64,000 nt of DNA. Source: RGIG1828 sp045586905 (GTDB taxonomy: Bacteria; Bacillota; Clostridia; UMGS1810). The position numbers and the translations under genes are program-made. Below are positions 1 to 7,584 of this stretch, one piece after another. The first letter of the stretch is position 1, and the number at the start of each line of letters is the position of its first letter. Location: contig JAZNBF010000014.1 of the NCBI GenBank assembly GCA_045586905.1, forward strand, positions 1-64,000. The letters run 5' to 3'. Under the pieces are notes generated by a model that saw only the letters and a program-made list of their open reading frames with translations, was not told the origin of the DNA and searched no databases.

Positions 1-394
1 TAACGGATTCATGAAGATTTGTTGTAACACTTTCCAGATATTCAATATGTTCATTTACACCAACATTAACAGCTCCCTCTGCATTAGTCGCAGATACCAG
101 AGAGTTCTTTGCTATAATCAACTCACTTACCAGATTCATAAGAACATCCAGTTTTTCAATATCTACACGTACGGTTCTGTTAACAACCGGTTTTCCTTTT
201 TTCTCTCCTGCTGCCCCCGCTGCTACAGGTGCTTTTGTTTCCTTTTTAGCTGCCGGAGTTTCCTTTGCTGCCGGAGCCGGAGTTGCTTCTTTTACTTCTT
301 TTACTTCTTTTACTTCTGTTACTTCTGTTACTTTTGCCTCAGCTTTTGCTTTTGGAGCAGCTGTTTTGGCGGGGGTTGTTTTTTTCTGTGCCAT
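1..394 (-). CDS. CheA-like protein, N-terminal part (cut by window edge)
   Basis: The open frame starts at ATG 394, after a good ribosome-binding site (AAGGTGA, 7 nt upstream), and runs off the left edge without a stop. About the first 70 residues are a low-complexity Lys/Ala/Glu/Pro linker with tandem EVK/EVT repeats. Residues from about 73 match the P3 dimerisation helices of chemotaxis kinase CheA: VRVDIEKLDVLMNLVSELII, then a second helix ending NLHESV, as in the four-helix bundle ahead of the kinase domain. No histidine-phosphotransfer domain precedes it, unlike ordinary CheA. It lies 17 nt downstream of a BMC shell gene in the same direction, so it is probably the next gene of the BMC operon. 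Whether kinase and CheW-like domains follow cannot be seen. The P3 match is from memory of CheA sequences; a role in the compartment is inference. Confidence 0.72.
   Translation of the reverse strand, partial: MAQKKTTPAKTAAPKAKAEAKVTEVTEVKEVKEVKEATPAPAAKETPAAKKETKAPVAAGAAGEKKGKPVVNRTVRVDIEKLDVLMNLVSELIIAKNSLVSATNAEGAVNVGVNEHIEYLESVTTNLHESV
284..332. repeat. 9-bp tandem repeat in the CheA-like linker
   Basis: Five or so copies of a 9-bp unit (ttacttctt on the + strand, with a ttacttctg variant) encode the EVK/EVT repeats of the linker. Such repeats can vary in number between strains and alter linker length. Confidence 0.6.
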
Positions 395-411
395 TTATAT
401 CACCTTATTTA

Positions 412-687
412 TTAAAGAGTAGGTAATATTTTTTCAACATCTGAGTGAGGTCTGGGGATTACGTGAGTTGCGATGATTTCACCAAGTTTTGCTGCTGTTG
501 CGCCACCAGCCTGAACTGCTGCGTTAACTGCACCAACATCACCTCTGACCATAACACTTACAAGTCCGGAACCGATTTTCTCTGTTCCAACGAGTACTAC
601 GTTTGCAGCTTTGAGCATTGCATCTGCTGCTTCAATTGCGGCTACTAAGCCTCTTGTTTCTACCATACCTAATGCTTCTTGTACCAT
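412..687 (-). CDS. BMC-domain hexameric shell protein (PduA/EutM type)
   Basis: This 91-residue protein is one BMC domain of canonical order and length. It opens with EALGMVETRGLVAAIEAADAM, cut here to the family-typical ALGMVETRG and AIEAADAM, and contains the pore-loop region KIGSGL and VMVRGDVGAV. Such proteins form hexamers that tile the facets of microcompartments, with a central pore for substrates. It lies downstream of the alcohol dehydrogenase and upstream of the CheA-like gene, all in one direction. The assignment to BMC-H is firm; its exact substrate selectivity cannot be read from the sequence. Confidence 0.95.
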   Translation of the reverse strand: MVQEALGMVETRGLVAAIEAADAMLKAANVVLVGTEKIGSGLVSVMVRGDVGAVNAAVQAGGATAAKLGEIIATHVIPRPHSDVEKILPTL

Positions 688-721
688 GAGTGATAACCTC
701 CAAAAAATTAATTTTTATATT

Positions 722-1927
722 TTATTTCAAATCATTGATTATTGCTATCTTAAGACCTTCCATTTTGAGATTGGTCTGATGAGCTTCATTGATTTGTGAA
801 AGCGGATATTTGTGAGTGATGAGTTTCTTTAAGGGAAGACCGATTGCCTGAGCACGTTTGAGGAAGTCAAATGTGGTAGCATAGTCTCTTAAAGTGTATA
901 CCCATGAACCAACTGTTGTGATTTCTTTTGAACAAATATCGAAATGGGGATTGATGGTAGCATCGCCACCGTTGATGAAGAAACCAAGCTCACAAAGACC
1001 GCCGCCGCGACGGATGAATTTGTAGATGTTGGAGTGAGCTACGGGTGAGCCTGTGCACTGGAACGCGAAGTCTGCTTCGTAGCCGCCGAATGCATCTTTT
1101 ACTGCATTTGTGAGTTCTTCAATGCCATTGTGCTCTGTGAAGTTTACACTTCTGTCAGCACCCATTTCTTTGGCAAAGTCAAGACGTTTTGCCTGACCGT
1201 CGAGAGCAACGATGTTTTCAATACCCATTGTGCGAAGTACTGCTATACAGATGAGACCGATAGGTCCGCAGCCCTGAACTAAAACGCGGCTGTTGAATCT
1301 CAGAATGCCTGTTGTTTTAGCTCTTTCTACTGCATGGATGAGTACTGCGCAGGGTTCGATGAGAATTCTGCTTTCGAGGTCGAGATCGCTTACGTTGAAT
1401 ACCGTGGAACCGCCTCTGATTACTATGTAGTCGGCAAACCAACCGTTTAAGTGAATGTCGTCATCGGGAAGAAGTCCGTATACATCGGCTGCGCCTACGT
1501 TTTGCTTGTTGAGGTCGAACATTGTGATGTCGGGGCTGTCTTTTAAGATAACACTAGTAACGATTTTGTCACCAACATTCAGGGGTTTACCTGCACTGTC
1601 AACCTTTACATTCTTGCCCATTTTGACAATTTCGCCTGTTCCTTCGTGACCGAGAACTACGGGAATGAGACCGAAAGGATCGCGCTTGAATTCGTGAGCA
1701 TCGGTACCACATATGCCGCAGCCTTCAACTTTGACGAGCATGTCGTCATCGCCGAGCTCAGGGATTGGGAACTGCTTTATGTCGTAATGTTCAAGAGATG
1801 TGAGCATTGCAGTGTTTGCTGTGGCAGGAATTTGTGCCGGGGATTTTGAAGCTGTTTTGGGGGCCTCGCCTGCCATAACACCTGCGATGACCTGTTTAAC
1901 AATAGCTTCGATATCATTACTATTCAT
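722..1927 (-). CDS. Zinc-dependent alcohol dehydrogenase with encapsulation peptide
   Basis: This 401-residue medium-chain dehydrogenase has the catalytic-zinc region GCGICGTDAHEF, the GHEGTGEI motif, and the Rossmann segment VQGCGPIGLICIAVLRTMG. Ahead of the enzyme core is an extension of about 40 residues. Its first 20 form an amphipathic helix (MNSNDIEAIVKQVIAGVMAG), followed by an Ala/Pro/Ser linker. That arrangement is typical of peptides that target enzymes into BMCs. The structural zinc cysteines usual in this family are not evident. In this locus it probably reduces lactaldehyde or propanal, or reoxidises the products, recycling NAD(H) inside the shell. The aldehyde substrate is inferred from the neighbours. 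Confidence 0.88.
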   Translation of the reverse strand: MNSNDIEAIVKQVIAGVMAGEAPKTASKSPAQIPATANTAMLTSLEHYDIKQFPIPELGDDDMLVKVEGCGICGTDAHEFKRDPFGLIPVVLGHEGTGEIVKMGKNVKVDSAGKPLNVGDKIVTSVILKDSPDITMFDLNKQNVGAADVYGLLPDDDIHLNGWFADYIVIRGGSTVFNVSDLDLESRILIEPCAVLIHAVERAKTTGILRFNSRVLVQGCGPIGLICIAVLRTMGIENIVALDGQAKRLDFAKEMGADRSVNFTEHNGIEELTNAVKDAFGGYEADFAFQCTGSPVAHSNIYKFIRRGGGLCELGFFINGGDATINPHFDICSKEITTVGSWVYTLRDYATTFDFLKRAQAIGLPLKKLITHKYPLSQINEAHQTNLKMEGLKIAIINDLK

Positions 1928-1942
1928 GCTTTGTCATCTCCT

Positions 1943-2428
1943 TTATTGTTCTATTATATCTTTGAGGCATTCGGCGCCATAGGCAGAAAGAAGAGTGTCC
2001 TCTTCTTCGGTGCCGCCGCTTACGCCTAAGCCTCCGATAATCTGAGAGTTGTATATGAGGGGATCGCCACCACCGAAAATGACTATTTTGCCTTCGTTGG
2101 TAAACTGTATGCCATAAAGAGATGCACCCGGCTGACTCAGAGGCTTTAATGCTATGGTGGACATCTTCAGGGCAACCACGGTGTAGGCTTTGTTGAAAGC
2201 TACATCGTAGCTTGCTATGTAGGAATTGTCCATACATTCTACCGCTACGGGACGGGCATGGGCATCGGAAACAGCAACTACTGCATTGACACCCATCTCT
2301 CTGGCTTTGTCTTCAACCTTGGCAATGAGCTTTCTGGCAATGTCGAGTGTGATTGAACGTATGCCAGTTCTCTTTTGCACCTCGTTGGCAACAAGATCGG
2401 CTATCATATTGATGTTGTCATTGGTCAA
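1943..2428 (-). CDS. GlcG/HbpS (DUF336) family protein, PduO C-terminal-like
   Basis: The 161-residue protein matches the heme- or cobalamin-associated GlcG/HbpS fold: LDIARKLIAKVEDKAREMGV, AVVAVSDAHARPVAVECMD, AFNKAYTVVALKMST, and a Gly-rich segment with GGGDPLIYNSQIIGGLGVSG. This domain is found alone or as the C-terminal half of PduO in many BMC loci. The first 20 residues (MTNDNINMIADLVANEVQKR) look like another amphipathic targeting helix. The gene lies between the class II aldolase and the alcohol dehydrogenase, with short gaps. Its biochemical role in such loci is not settled. Confidence 0.85.
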   Translation of the reverse strand: MTNDNINMIADLVANEVQKRTGIRSITLDIARKLIAKVEDKAREMGVNAVVAVSDAHARPVAVECMDNSYIASYDVAFNKAYTVVALKMSTIALKPLSQPGASLYGIQFTNEGKIVIFGGGDPLIYNSQIIGGLGVSGGTEEEDTLLSAYGAECLKDIIEQ

Positions 2429-2440
2429 AATAACACCACC

Positions 2441-3268
2441 TTATTTAGCGAGCTTTTCCATTACTTTCTTGGTGATTTCTGCAATCATTTTTGCATCGGC
2501 ATCAGCTGAAGGAACGGTGGACTCGTTTTCGGAAAGTGAACAGCCTACAACGCCACATGTGTGACAGCTCATTTTGCCATTTCTTGTGTTGGGGCAAAGA
2601 TTTGCAGGGTGTTTACCGGGAAGACCGAACTGTCTTCTGATTTCGTAGAGCTTTTTGATTTGCTCTTCGTCAAATTCCTGAGGACCGTTGCCGATTTTCT
2701 GTGAATGGAAGAGGAGCTCAGCATAGAACTCTAAAGATTCCATTTTGTGATATGCAGCAAGGAGAGAATCGGAATATGCAAGCGCACCGTGGTTTTCGAG
2801 AAGAACTGCATCAAAATATGGGAGATATTTTTCAACAGCATCGGGAATCTCGGGGGTTGAAGGTGTGCCATATTCAGCAATCGGGACACAGCCAAGAGCA
2901 ATAACTGCTTCGGGCATGATGGGCTGAGTGAGGGGAACACCTGCGATCGCAAAGCTTGTTGCATAGATGGGGTGAGCATGAACAACAGCTTTTACATCGG
3001 GTCTGTGTTTGTATACTCTGAGGTGCATCTTGATTTCTGATGAGGGTTTGAATTTGCCATTTGACTGCAACACATTGCCTTCACCATCAATTTTGCAGAT
3101 GTATTCGGGAGTCATAAAACCCTTACTTACACCTGTGGGAGTGCAAAGGAATTCGTTGTCGCTGATTTTAACGGAAATGTTACCGTCATTTGCCGCAACC
3201 ATGCGTCTGTCATAAATTCTTTTGCCGATGTCGCAGATTTGTTTTTTGATTTCAAATTCTGAAGTCAT
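2441..3268 (-). CDS. Class II aldolase (fuculose/rhamnulose-phosphate aldolase type)
   Basis: The 275-residue protein is a class II aldolase/adducin fold enzyme: NDGNISVKI near residue 30, PSSEIKMHLRVY, the zinc-ligand pair in VVHAHPIYATSFAIAG, and LLENHGALA. Such enzymes cleave L-fuculose- or L-rhamnulose-1-phosphate into dihydroxyacetone phosphate and lactaldehyde. Beyond the core, the last 65 residues add a Cys cluster (CPNTRNGKMSCHTCGVVGC) and a terminal helix (ADAKMIAEITKKVMEKL) that resembles an encapsulation peptide. The gene is first in the second transcription unit of the BMC locus, behind the promoter at 3341-3369. Lactaldehyde from this enzyme would be the precursor of the propanediol used by the glycyl radical enzyme. 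The exact sugar is inferred. Confidence 0.88.
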   Translation of the reverse strand: MTSEFEIKKQICDIGKRIYDRRMVAANDGNISVKISDNEFLCTPTGVSKGFMTPEYICKIDGEGNVLQSNGKFKPSSEIKMHLRVYKHRPDVKAVVHAHPIYATSFAIAGVPLTQPIMPEAVIALGCVPIAEYGTPSTPEIPDAVEKYLPYFDAVLLENHGALAYSDSLLAAYHKMESLEFYAELLFHSQKIGNGPQEFDEEQIKKLYEIRRQFGLPGKHPANLCPNTRNGKMSCHTCGVVGCSLSENESTVPSADADAKMIAEITKKVMEKLAK

Positions 3269-3340
3269 TTTGACAGTCTCCTTTATAAGATTTTTGTTTT
3301 GTTTTTTTGATTTTTGTTTTATTTTGTTTTGATTAATTAT

Positions 3341-3369
3341 ATAATATCATATAATTAGCCAGATGTCAA
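3341..3369 (-). promoter_or_regulatory. Sigma-70-type promoter for aldolase-to-CheA-like unit
   Basis: On the minus strand, TTGACA (3369-3364) is followed by a 17-bp spacer and TATTAT (3346-3341). The -35 is perfect and the -10 has one mismatch. It lies about 75 bp upstream of the aldolase start. Confidence 0.8.
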
Positions 3370-3382
3370 CAGATATTTGTTG
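3367..3382. promoter_or_regulatory. Candidate operator overlapping the -35 box
   Basis: The 16-bp near-palindrome CAACAGATATTTGTTG (7 of 8 pairs match) overlaps the upstream half of the -35 hexamer. Its position would suit a repressor or activator. No regulator gene lies in the visible part of the locus. Confidence 0.35.
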
Positions 3383-3423
3383 GTTTTTCTTTGATTTTAT
3401 CTGTTTTTTGTTGCTTTTTGACT

Positions 3424-3849
3424 TTATTTGCTTATGTAGTCCAAAAGTTCATCTATTCCCTGCTTGGTTTTGGAGCTTACAAAGAATATCTTTTTGCATC
3501 CCGCAATCTCAAGCCAAAGCTTTGCAAGGTCTGTTCGCGCTTCGGGATGGTCAATTTTGGTGACAATACCTATGACCTCACGGTTTGCCATGGGGGTGAC
3601 ATTGGGAGGGAAAAGGCAATATGGCTCTGTGGCTGAAACCAGAAGGCCGCATATGTCGGCTTCGTAGGAGTACAGCGCGAGCGCTCTGCCAAGCTCTCTG
3701 TTTTCGGCATATTCGCCTGGGGTGTCGATGAGGAAGGAGTGATAGTTTATGTATTGGGTTTTTTCATATTCTATCTCGAGTCCTCTGAGAACCTGTGTGA
3801 GAGTGGTTTTGCCTGCTCCGCTTCTGCCAACGAGTATCAGCTTTTTCAT
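3424..3849 (-). CDS. EutP/PduV-like small GTPase
   Basis: The 141-residue P-loop protein has the Walker A motif GRSGAGKTT at residues 8-16, the switch region DTPGEYAENREL, and the guanine-specificity motif TKID. This is the architecture of EutP and PduV, which associate with BMCs. PduV has been linked to compartment positioning. The start overlaps the stop of the PduU-like gene by 4 bp, so the two are probably translationally coupled. Confidence 0.92.
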   Translation of the reverse strand: MKKLILVGRSGAGKTTLTQVLRGLEIEYEKTQYINYHSFLIDTPGEYAENRELGRALALYSYEADICGLLVSATEPYCLFPPNVTPMANREVIGIVTKIDHPEARTDLAKLWLEIAGCKKIFFVSSKTKQGIDELLDYISK

Positions 3850-4247
3850 GTGCGCGTTATCTGGCAGACTGTGAATCCAAGGGTGTCTCTTACATAATCG
3901 GTGAGGGCAGTCATGGCTGATTCAACCTCGGAGACTGTGCCGGTGATTATGAGAGTGCCGCTGAAGCGATCGACAAAGCCGAGTTCTACGCCTGATGCTT
4001 TGGTCGCTATGTCTGCTGTGATGATGGCAGTTTCGGCAGGTGACATTGTTACAATGCCGATTGCCGCTTTGGAATAGTCTATGGCAGGGTCAAGACCGAG
4101 TTTTTTGTAGAGAATGCGATCCGGATTGGCTATGATGTGAGCAAGGGTAACCTGCTTACCGGGAACGAGCTCCTGAATGATGCGAAGCTTGTCGGTGTTT
4201 GACGGAATACCGTTTACTATGTCTTTGAGAAAATCGGATGTATTCAT
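3846..4247 (-). CDS. Circularly permuted BMC shell protein (PduU/EutS type)
   Basis: The 133-residue protein closely follows PduU. A short variable N-terminus leads to RIIQELVPGKQVTLAHIIAN, then GIVTMSPAETAIITADIATK, GVELGFVDRFSGTLIITG and the C-terminal CQITRT. In PduU and EutS the BMC fold is permuted and the N-terminal strand forms a beta-barrel that caps the hexamer pore. It is a minor facet component. The start was chosen at the ATG preceded by GGAGGGTAACGAT, and the gene follows the activase by 4 bp. Confidence 0.93.
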   Translation of the reverse strand: MNTSDFLKDIVNGIPSNTDKLRIIQELVPGKQVTLAHIIANPDRILYKKLGLDPAIDYSKAAIGIVTMSPAETAIITADIATKASGVELGFVDRFSGTLIITGTVSEVESAMTALTDYVRDTLGFTVCQITRT

Positions 4248-4251
4248 ATCG

Positions 4252-5046
4252 TTACCCTCCTATCTTTACAATGAGTCCGCTTTTTTCGGCGGCCATCTTT
4301 AATTCTGCAACTTTTTCCTGTGAGAGAAGCGGAACATCTCCCATGGTATATTCTCTGCCAAGGCCTATATATTTGTCATAGCCAAGACGATGATACGGAA
4401 GAAGATGAATTTCTTTCACGCCGGGGAGAGAGGCTGCAAAGGTTGCAATGTCTGATATCTCACCGGGAGTATCGTTGAACGTGGGAATGACGGGAACTCT
4501 GATGATGAGTTCTTTGCACGCTTTGGCAATCTCGGGTGCATTTCTTTTAATGATGTCATTTGGCACACCTGTGAAGGCTTTGTGCTTTGCACTGTCGATG
4601 TGTTTTATGTCCATTAAAAAGAGATCTAAGTTTTCGAGCAAAGGCTCTATCTTATAGAAATCGGAAAAGGCAGTTGATTCTATGGCAGTGTTGATGCCTT
4701 TTTCTTTGCATGCCTTTAGAATGTTTGCTGCAAACTCGCTCTGAAAGAGACACTCACCACCCGAAAGTGTGATGCCGCCACCTGAACGACGATAGTAGAT
4801 ACGGTCTTTTTCGGCGATTTCTAAGAGTTCGGCTACAGTAACATCGCGTCCGACGGTTTTGGTGTTGCCACCAATGGTCATCTGTTCAATGTCGCCCGAT
4901 TGTGATTCGGGGTTGCAGCACCATCGGCAACGAAGGAAACAACCTTTTAAAAAGAATATTGTCCTTATGCCGGGTCCGTCATGAACAGAGAAACGCTGGA
5001 TGTCGAAAATTCTGCCCTTGCTGCTTAAATAATCCTGATTGTTCAT
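4252..5046 (-). CDS. Glycyl radical enzyme activating protein (radical SAM)
   Basis: This 264-residue radical SAM enzyme installs the glycyl radical on the neighbouring dehydratase. It carries the cluster motif C-x3-C-x2-C in GCFLRCRWCCNPES at about residues 35-48, the conserved FSVHDGPGIRT ahead of it, and the SAM-binding GGITLSGGE. The 8-cysteine ferredoxin-like insertion common to activases of decarboxylase and dehydratase-type glycyl radical enzymes is missing between NPES and TVAELLE. The protein is therefore as short as PflA. It ends 4 bp before the PduU-like gene and starts 6 bp after the dehydratase gene. Confidence 0.93.
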   Translation of the reverse strand: MNNQDYLSSKGRIFDIQRFSVHDGPGIRTIFFLKGCFLRCRWCCNPESQSGDIEQMTIGGNTKTVGRDVTVAELLEIAEKDRIYYRRSGGGITLSGGECLFQSEFAANILKACKEKGINTAIESTAFSDFYKIEPLLENLDLFLMDIKHIDSAKHKAFTGVPNDIIKRNAPEIAKACKELIIRVPVIPTFNDTPGEISDIATFAASLPGVKEIHLLPYHRLGYDKYIGLGREYTMGDVPLLSQEKVAELKMAAEKSGLIVKIGG

Positions 5047-5052
5047 GTCAGT

Positions 5053-7584
5053 TTAAAATTTGCCCTGCTGAGTACGATTGATGATATCGTCCTGCAGAGA
5101 TTTGGAAAGTGTGGTGAACATTGCACTGTAACCTGCAACTCTGACCACAAGTCCCTGATAGTTTTCGGGGTGTTTCTGAGCATCGATGAGGGTTTCGCGG
5201 CTGACAACATTGAACTGAATGTGGCTGCCCTTTCTGTCGAAAAAGCCTCTTACGAGTGCTACAAAGCTTTCGATGCCCGATTCGCCCTCGAGTGCTGAGG
5301 GATGGAACTTCATGTTAAACAGCGTACCGTTTGATGCGATGCCATGGTCAAGCTTGGAAACAGAGTTGGCCGAAGCTGTGGGGCCGCTGACATCTTTGCC
5401 GGCTGACGGAGATACACCGTCTGCCACAGGGGTGAAGGCAAATCTGCCATCGGGTGTGGCACCGGTCTGTGCTCCAAGAGGAACGTTGGCAGATACGGGA
5501 TAGAGACCTGCCTGATATGTACCACCTCTGGGGTTTTTGTATTTTTCAACGGGACGTGTGTAGGAATAGGCTGCTTCTCTTGCGATGAGGTCGACCTCAT
5601 CGAGATCGTTGCCGAATTTGTCGAGTTTGTTGATTTCATCTAAGATTCTCTGATATTCGGGATTTGCCACGCCAGACGCTGAGCCATTGACTGTTTTATA
5701 AATTTCGGCGATTTGTTCTTCTGAAACCTTGGTGCCTTTTTCAGCAAGTGCTTTAACTATGCCGACTGTTATTTCTGCGGCACCGCTATTGTTTGATGAA
5801 GTCGCTTTGCCAAAGTTTGCATCGAGAGCTGCTTTGAGCTCTGAAAGGCTGAATTTGCCCTGCTCGAACACGAGCTTTTTGATGGTGTAGAGGGAGTCGG
5901 CAACGTTCGCTATGCCAAAGCCCTGAGGACCAGTGAAGTTATAGATGGCGCCACCTTCCTGCACACTCTTGCCTCTGCCTATGCAGTCTTCTATCATGGA
6001 AGAAAGGAACGGAAGAGGAGCGCGCTCCATGTGAGCCATGTCGACTGCATTGTCGGCATTTACCATAAGAGCAATGCAGTATTTCATTTGCTTTTTATAG
6101 GCTTTGAGGAAATCTTCAAAGGTTTTCATTGAAGAGATGTCACCGGTTTCGATGGTGACAAGCTCACCGTTTTCGTAGCCATTTGAGAATACGAGCTCGA
6201 GAGGACGACACATATTGAAGAACGCTGCATCGTGCCAACCGTCTGTTTTGCCCGATTTCTGAGGTTCAACACAGCCGATGATGTTGTAATCACGGGCGTC
6301 TTCCATGGTGAGACCTCTTGAAACAAGAGCAGGAACAATAACCTCGTCATTGTAATAAGCAGGAAGACCAATGCCTGTGCGGGTGAGTTTGGCTGCCCAT
6401 ACTAAAAGGTCATGAGGAGAACCGTTCCACACACGGATTGAAAGTGAAGGCTGAGGAAGCATGGTGTGGAGTGATGCTGTGATGCACATGAACGAAAGGT
6501 CGTTGGTGGCATCTACGCCCTCAGAATTCTGACCACCGCAGATGAGGTTCTGGAACATGGAGTAGCCTGCAAAGCCTTCGGATGACGCGAGGTCACGAAC
6601 TTTGCTGAGATCGTTGAGCTTGATCCAGATGCAGTCAACAAGCTCCTGAGCAAACTCACGGGTGATTTTGCCTTCGTCGAGATCCTTTTTGTAATAGGGA
6701 TACATGTATTGGTCGAAACGTCCGGGGGAAATGGAATGACCGTTGGACTCAATCTGAATGAGAAGCTGAACGAACCAGAAAGACTGACAAGCTTCATAGA
6801 AGCTCTGAGCACCGTTTTCCGGAACATTTCTGCAGTTTTTGGCGATGGTGAGAAGTTCAGCTTTTCTTGCGCTGTCAGCAGTAGATGCTGCAAGCTGTTC
6901 AGCCTTATCGGCATAGCGATGAGCAAAGTCGATGGCTGCCTGAGCTGAGATGATAACCGATTTCAAAAATGATGCTCTTGTGTTGTAATCGGCAAGGGTA
7001 ACGCAAAGCGATGCAAGCTCCTGAGCTGCCTCGTGCATTATGCCCTTGTAGCCTATTTTCAGCACTTTGCCATAGTTGGCAGTAACATGGCCTATGCCGT
7101 TGTAGTAGTAGTTGCCAACTGTGAAGATGTTGTGCTTTATAGCTTTGATAGCTTCGGGAGCCATGTAGGATGTGGCAAGATCGAAGGTGGTTTTGCCATG
7201 CCAGTATTTGTAGGCTTCGGAAAGCTTGGATTTGGTTTCTTCGGAAATCTCGAAAGGATCGGCCGAGCGCGTTGCAATGGTGGAGAATTCATCTTCAAGC
7301 CATGTGAACGAGAATTCGGGGAAGGTCTGAGAGCTTCGGGGAAGAACTGTGCTTGCACCAACAACAAGTTCATTGTCACGAATTGTGATGGGGAGATTGT
7401 GAAGAATATGAGAAAAAGCCCTTGCTCTTCTTTCTATAATGGGAAGATTCTCGGTAGCTTTATAGCTTTCGGTAAGAAGAACAGCTCTGTCGGCCTCTAT
7501 GCGAGGTTTGGTAGCAAAAAGAGCTTTTTTCAAAATATCAATTCTCGGAGATTTTGATATTTCTTTGCTATAATATTTTGCCAT
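5053..7584 (-). CDS. Glycyl radical diol dehydratase (B12-independent propanediol dehydratase type)
   Basis: The start is ATG 7584, preceded by AGGAG; an upstream ATG-like extension would overlap the promoter. The resulting 843-residue enzyme has a PFL-like domain followed by a glycine radical domain. Residues aligning with those of B12-independent glycerol dehydratase are present: H166, H283-S284 (in NGHSISPGRFDQY), C438 and E440 (in GCVEPQKSGKTDGW), and the radical glycine G818 in RVAGYSA. The His-Ser pair separates diol dehydratases from choline lyases. With the class II aldolase nearby, 1,2-propanediol is the likely substrate, giving propanal in the compartment. Glycerol cannot be excluded. 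It is the first gene of the BMC locus and is followed directly by its activase. Confidence 0.92.
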   Translation of the reverse strand: MAKYYSKEISKSPRIDILKKALFATKPRIEADRAVLLTESYKATENLPIIERRARAFSHILHNLPITIRDNELVVGASTVLPRSSQTFPEFSFTWLEDEFSTIATRSADPFEISEETKSKLSEAYKYWHGKTTFDLATSYMAPEAIKAIKHNIFTVGNYYYNGIGHVTANYGKVLKIGYKGIMHEAAQELASLCVTLADYNTRASFLKSVIISAQAAIDFAHRYADKAEQLAASTADSARKAELLTIAKNCRNVPENGAQSFYEACQSFWFVQLLIQIESNGHSISPGRFDQYMYPYYKKDLDEGKITREFAQELVDCIWIKLNDLSKVRDLASSEGFAGYSMFQNLICGGQNSEGVDATNDLSFMCITASLHTMLPQPSLSIRVWNGSPHDLLVWAAKLTRTGIGLPAYYNDEVIVPALVSRGLTMEDARDYNIIGCVEPQKSGKTDGWHDAAFFNMCRPLELVFSNGYENGELVTIETGDISSMKTFEDFLKAYKKQMKYCIALMVNADNAVDMAHMERAPLPFLSSMIEDCIGRGKSVQEGGAIYNFTGPQGFGIANVADSLYTIKKLVFEQGKFSLSELKAALDANFGKATSSNNSGAAEITVGIVKALAEKGTKVSEEQIAEIYKTVNGSASGVANPEYQRILDEINKLDKFGNDLDEVDLIAREAAYSYTRPVEKYKNPRGGTYQAGLYPVSANVPLGAQTGATPDGRFAFTPVADGVSPSAGKDVSGPTASANSVSKLDHGIASNGTLFNMKFHPSALEGESGIESFVALVRGFFDRKGSHIQFNVVSRETLIDAQKHPENYQGLVVRVAGYSAMFTTLSKSLQDDIINRTQQGKF

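Larger units (their letters stand above)
3269..3423. other. Intergenic region inside the BMC locus
   Basis: These 155 bp separate the GTPase gene from the aldolase gene and split the BMC locus into two transcription units. They hold a strong promoter and a candidate operator. The remainder is low-complexity T-rich DNA on the + strand. No clear intrinsic terminator was seen for the upstream unit, so read-through is possible. Confidence 0.7.

Noticed and set aside
3300..3423. Similarity of the T-rich stretch to the A-rich stretch at 7690-7740 (shared GGTTTTTCTTTG)
   Set aside because: The shared 12-mer is on opposite strands and of low complexity; probably chance.
7033..7557. 174-codon + strand frame in the dehydratase gene
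   Set aside because: Antisense shadow of the glycyl radical enzyme, whose catalytic residues are all identified.
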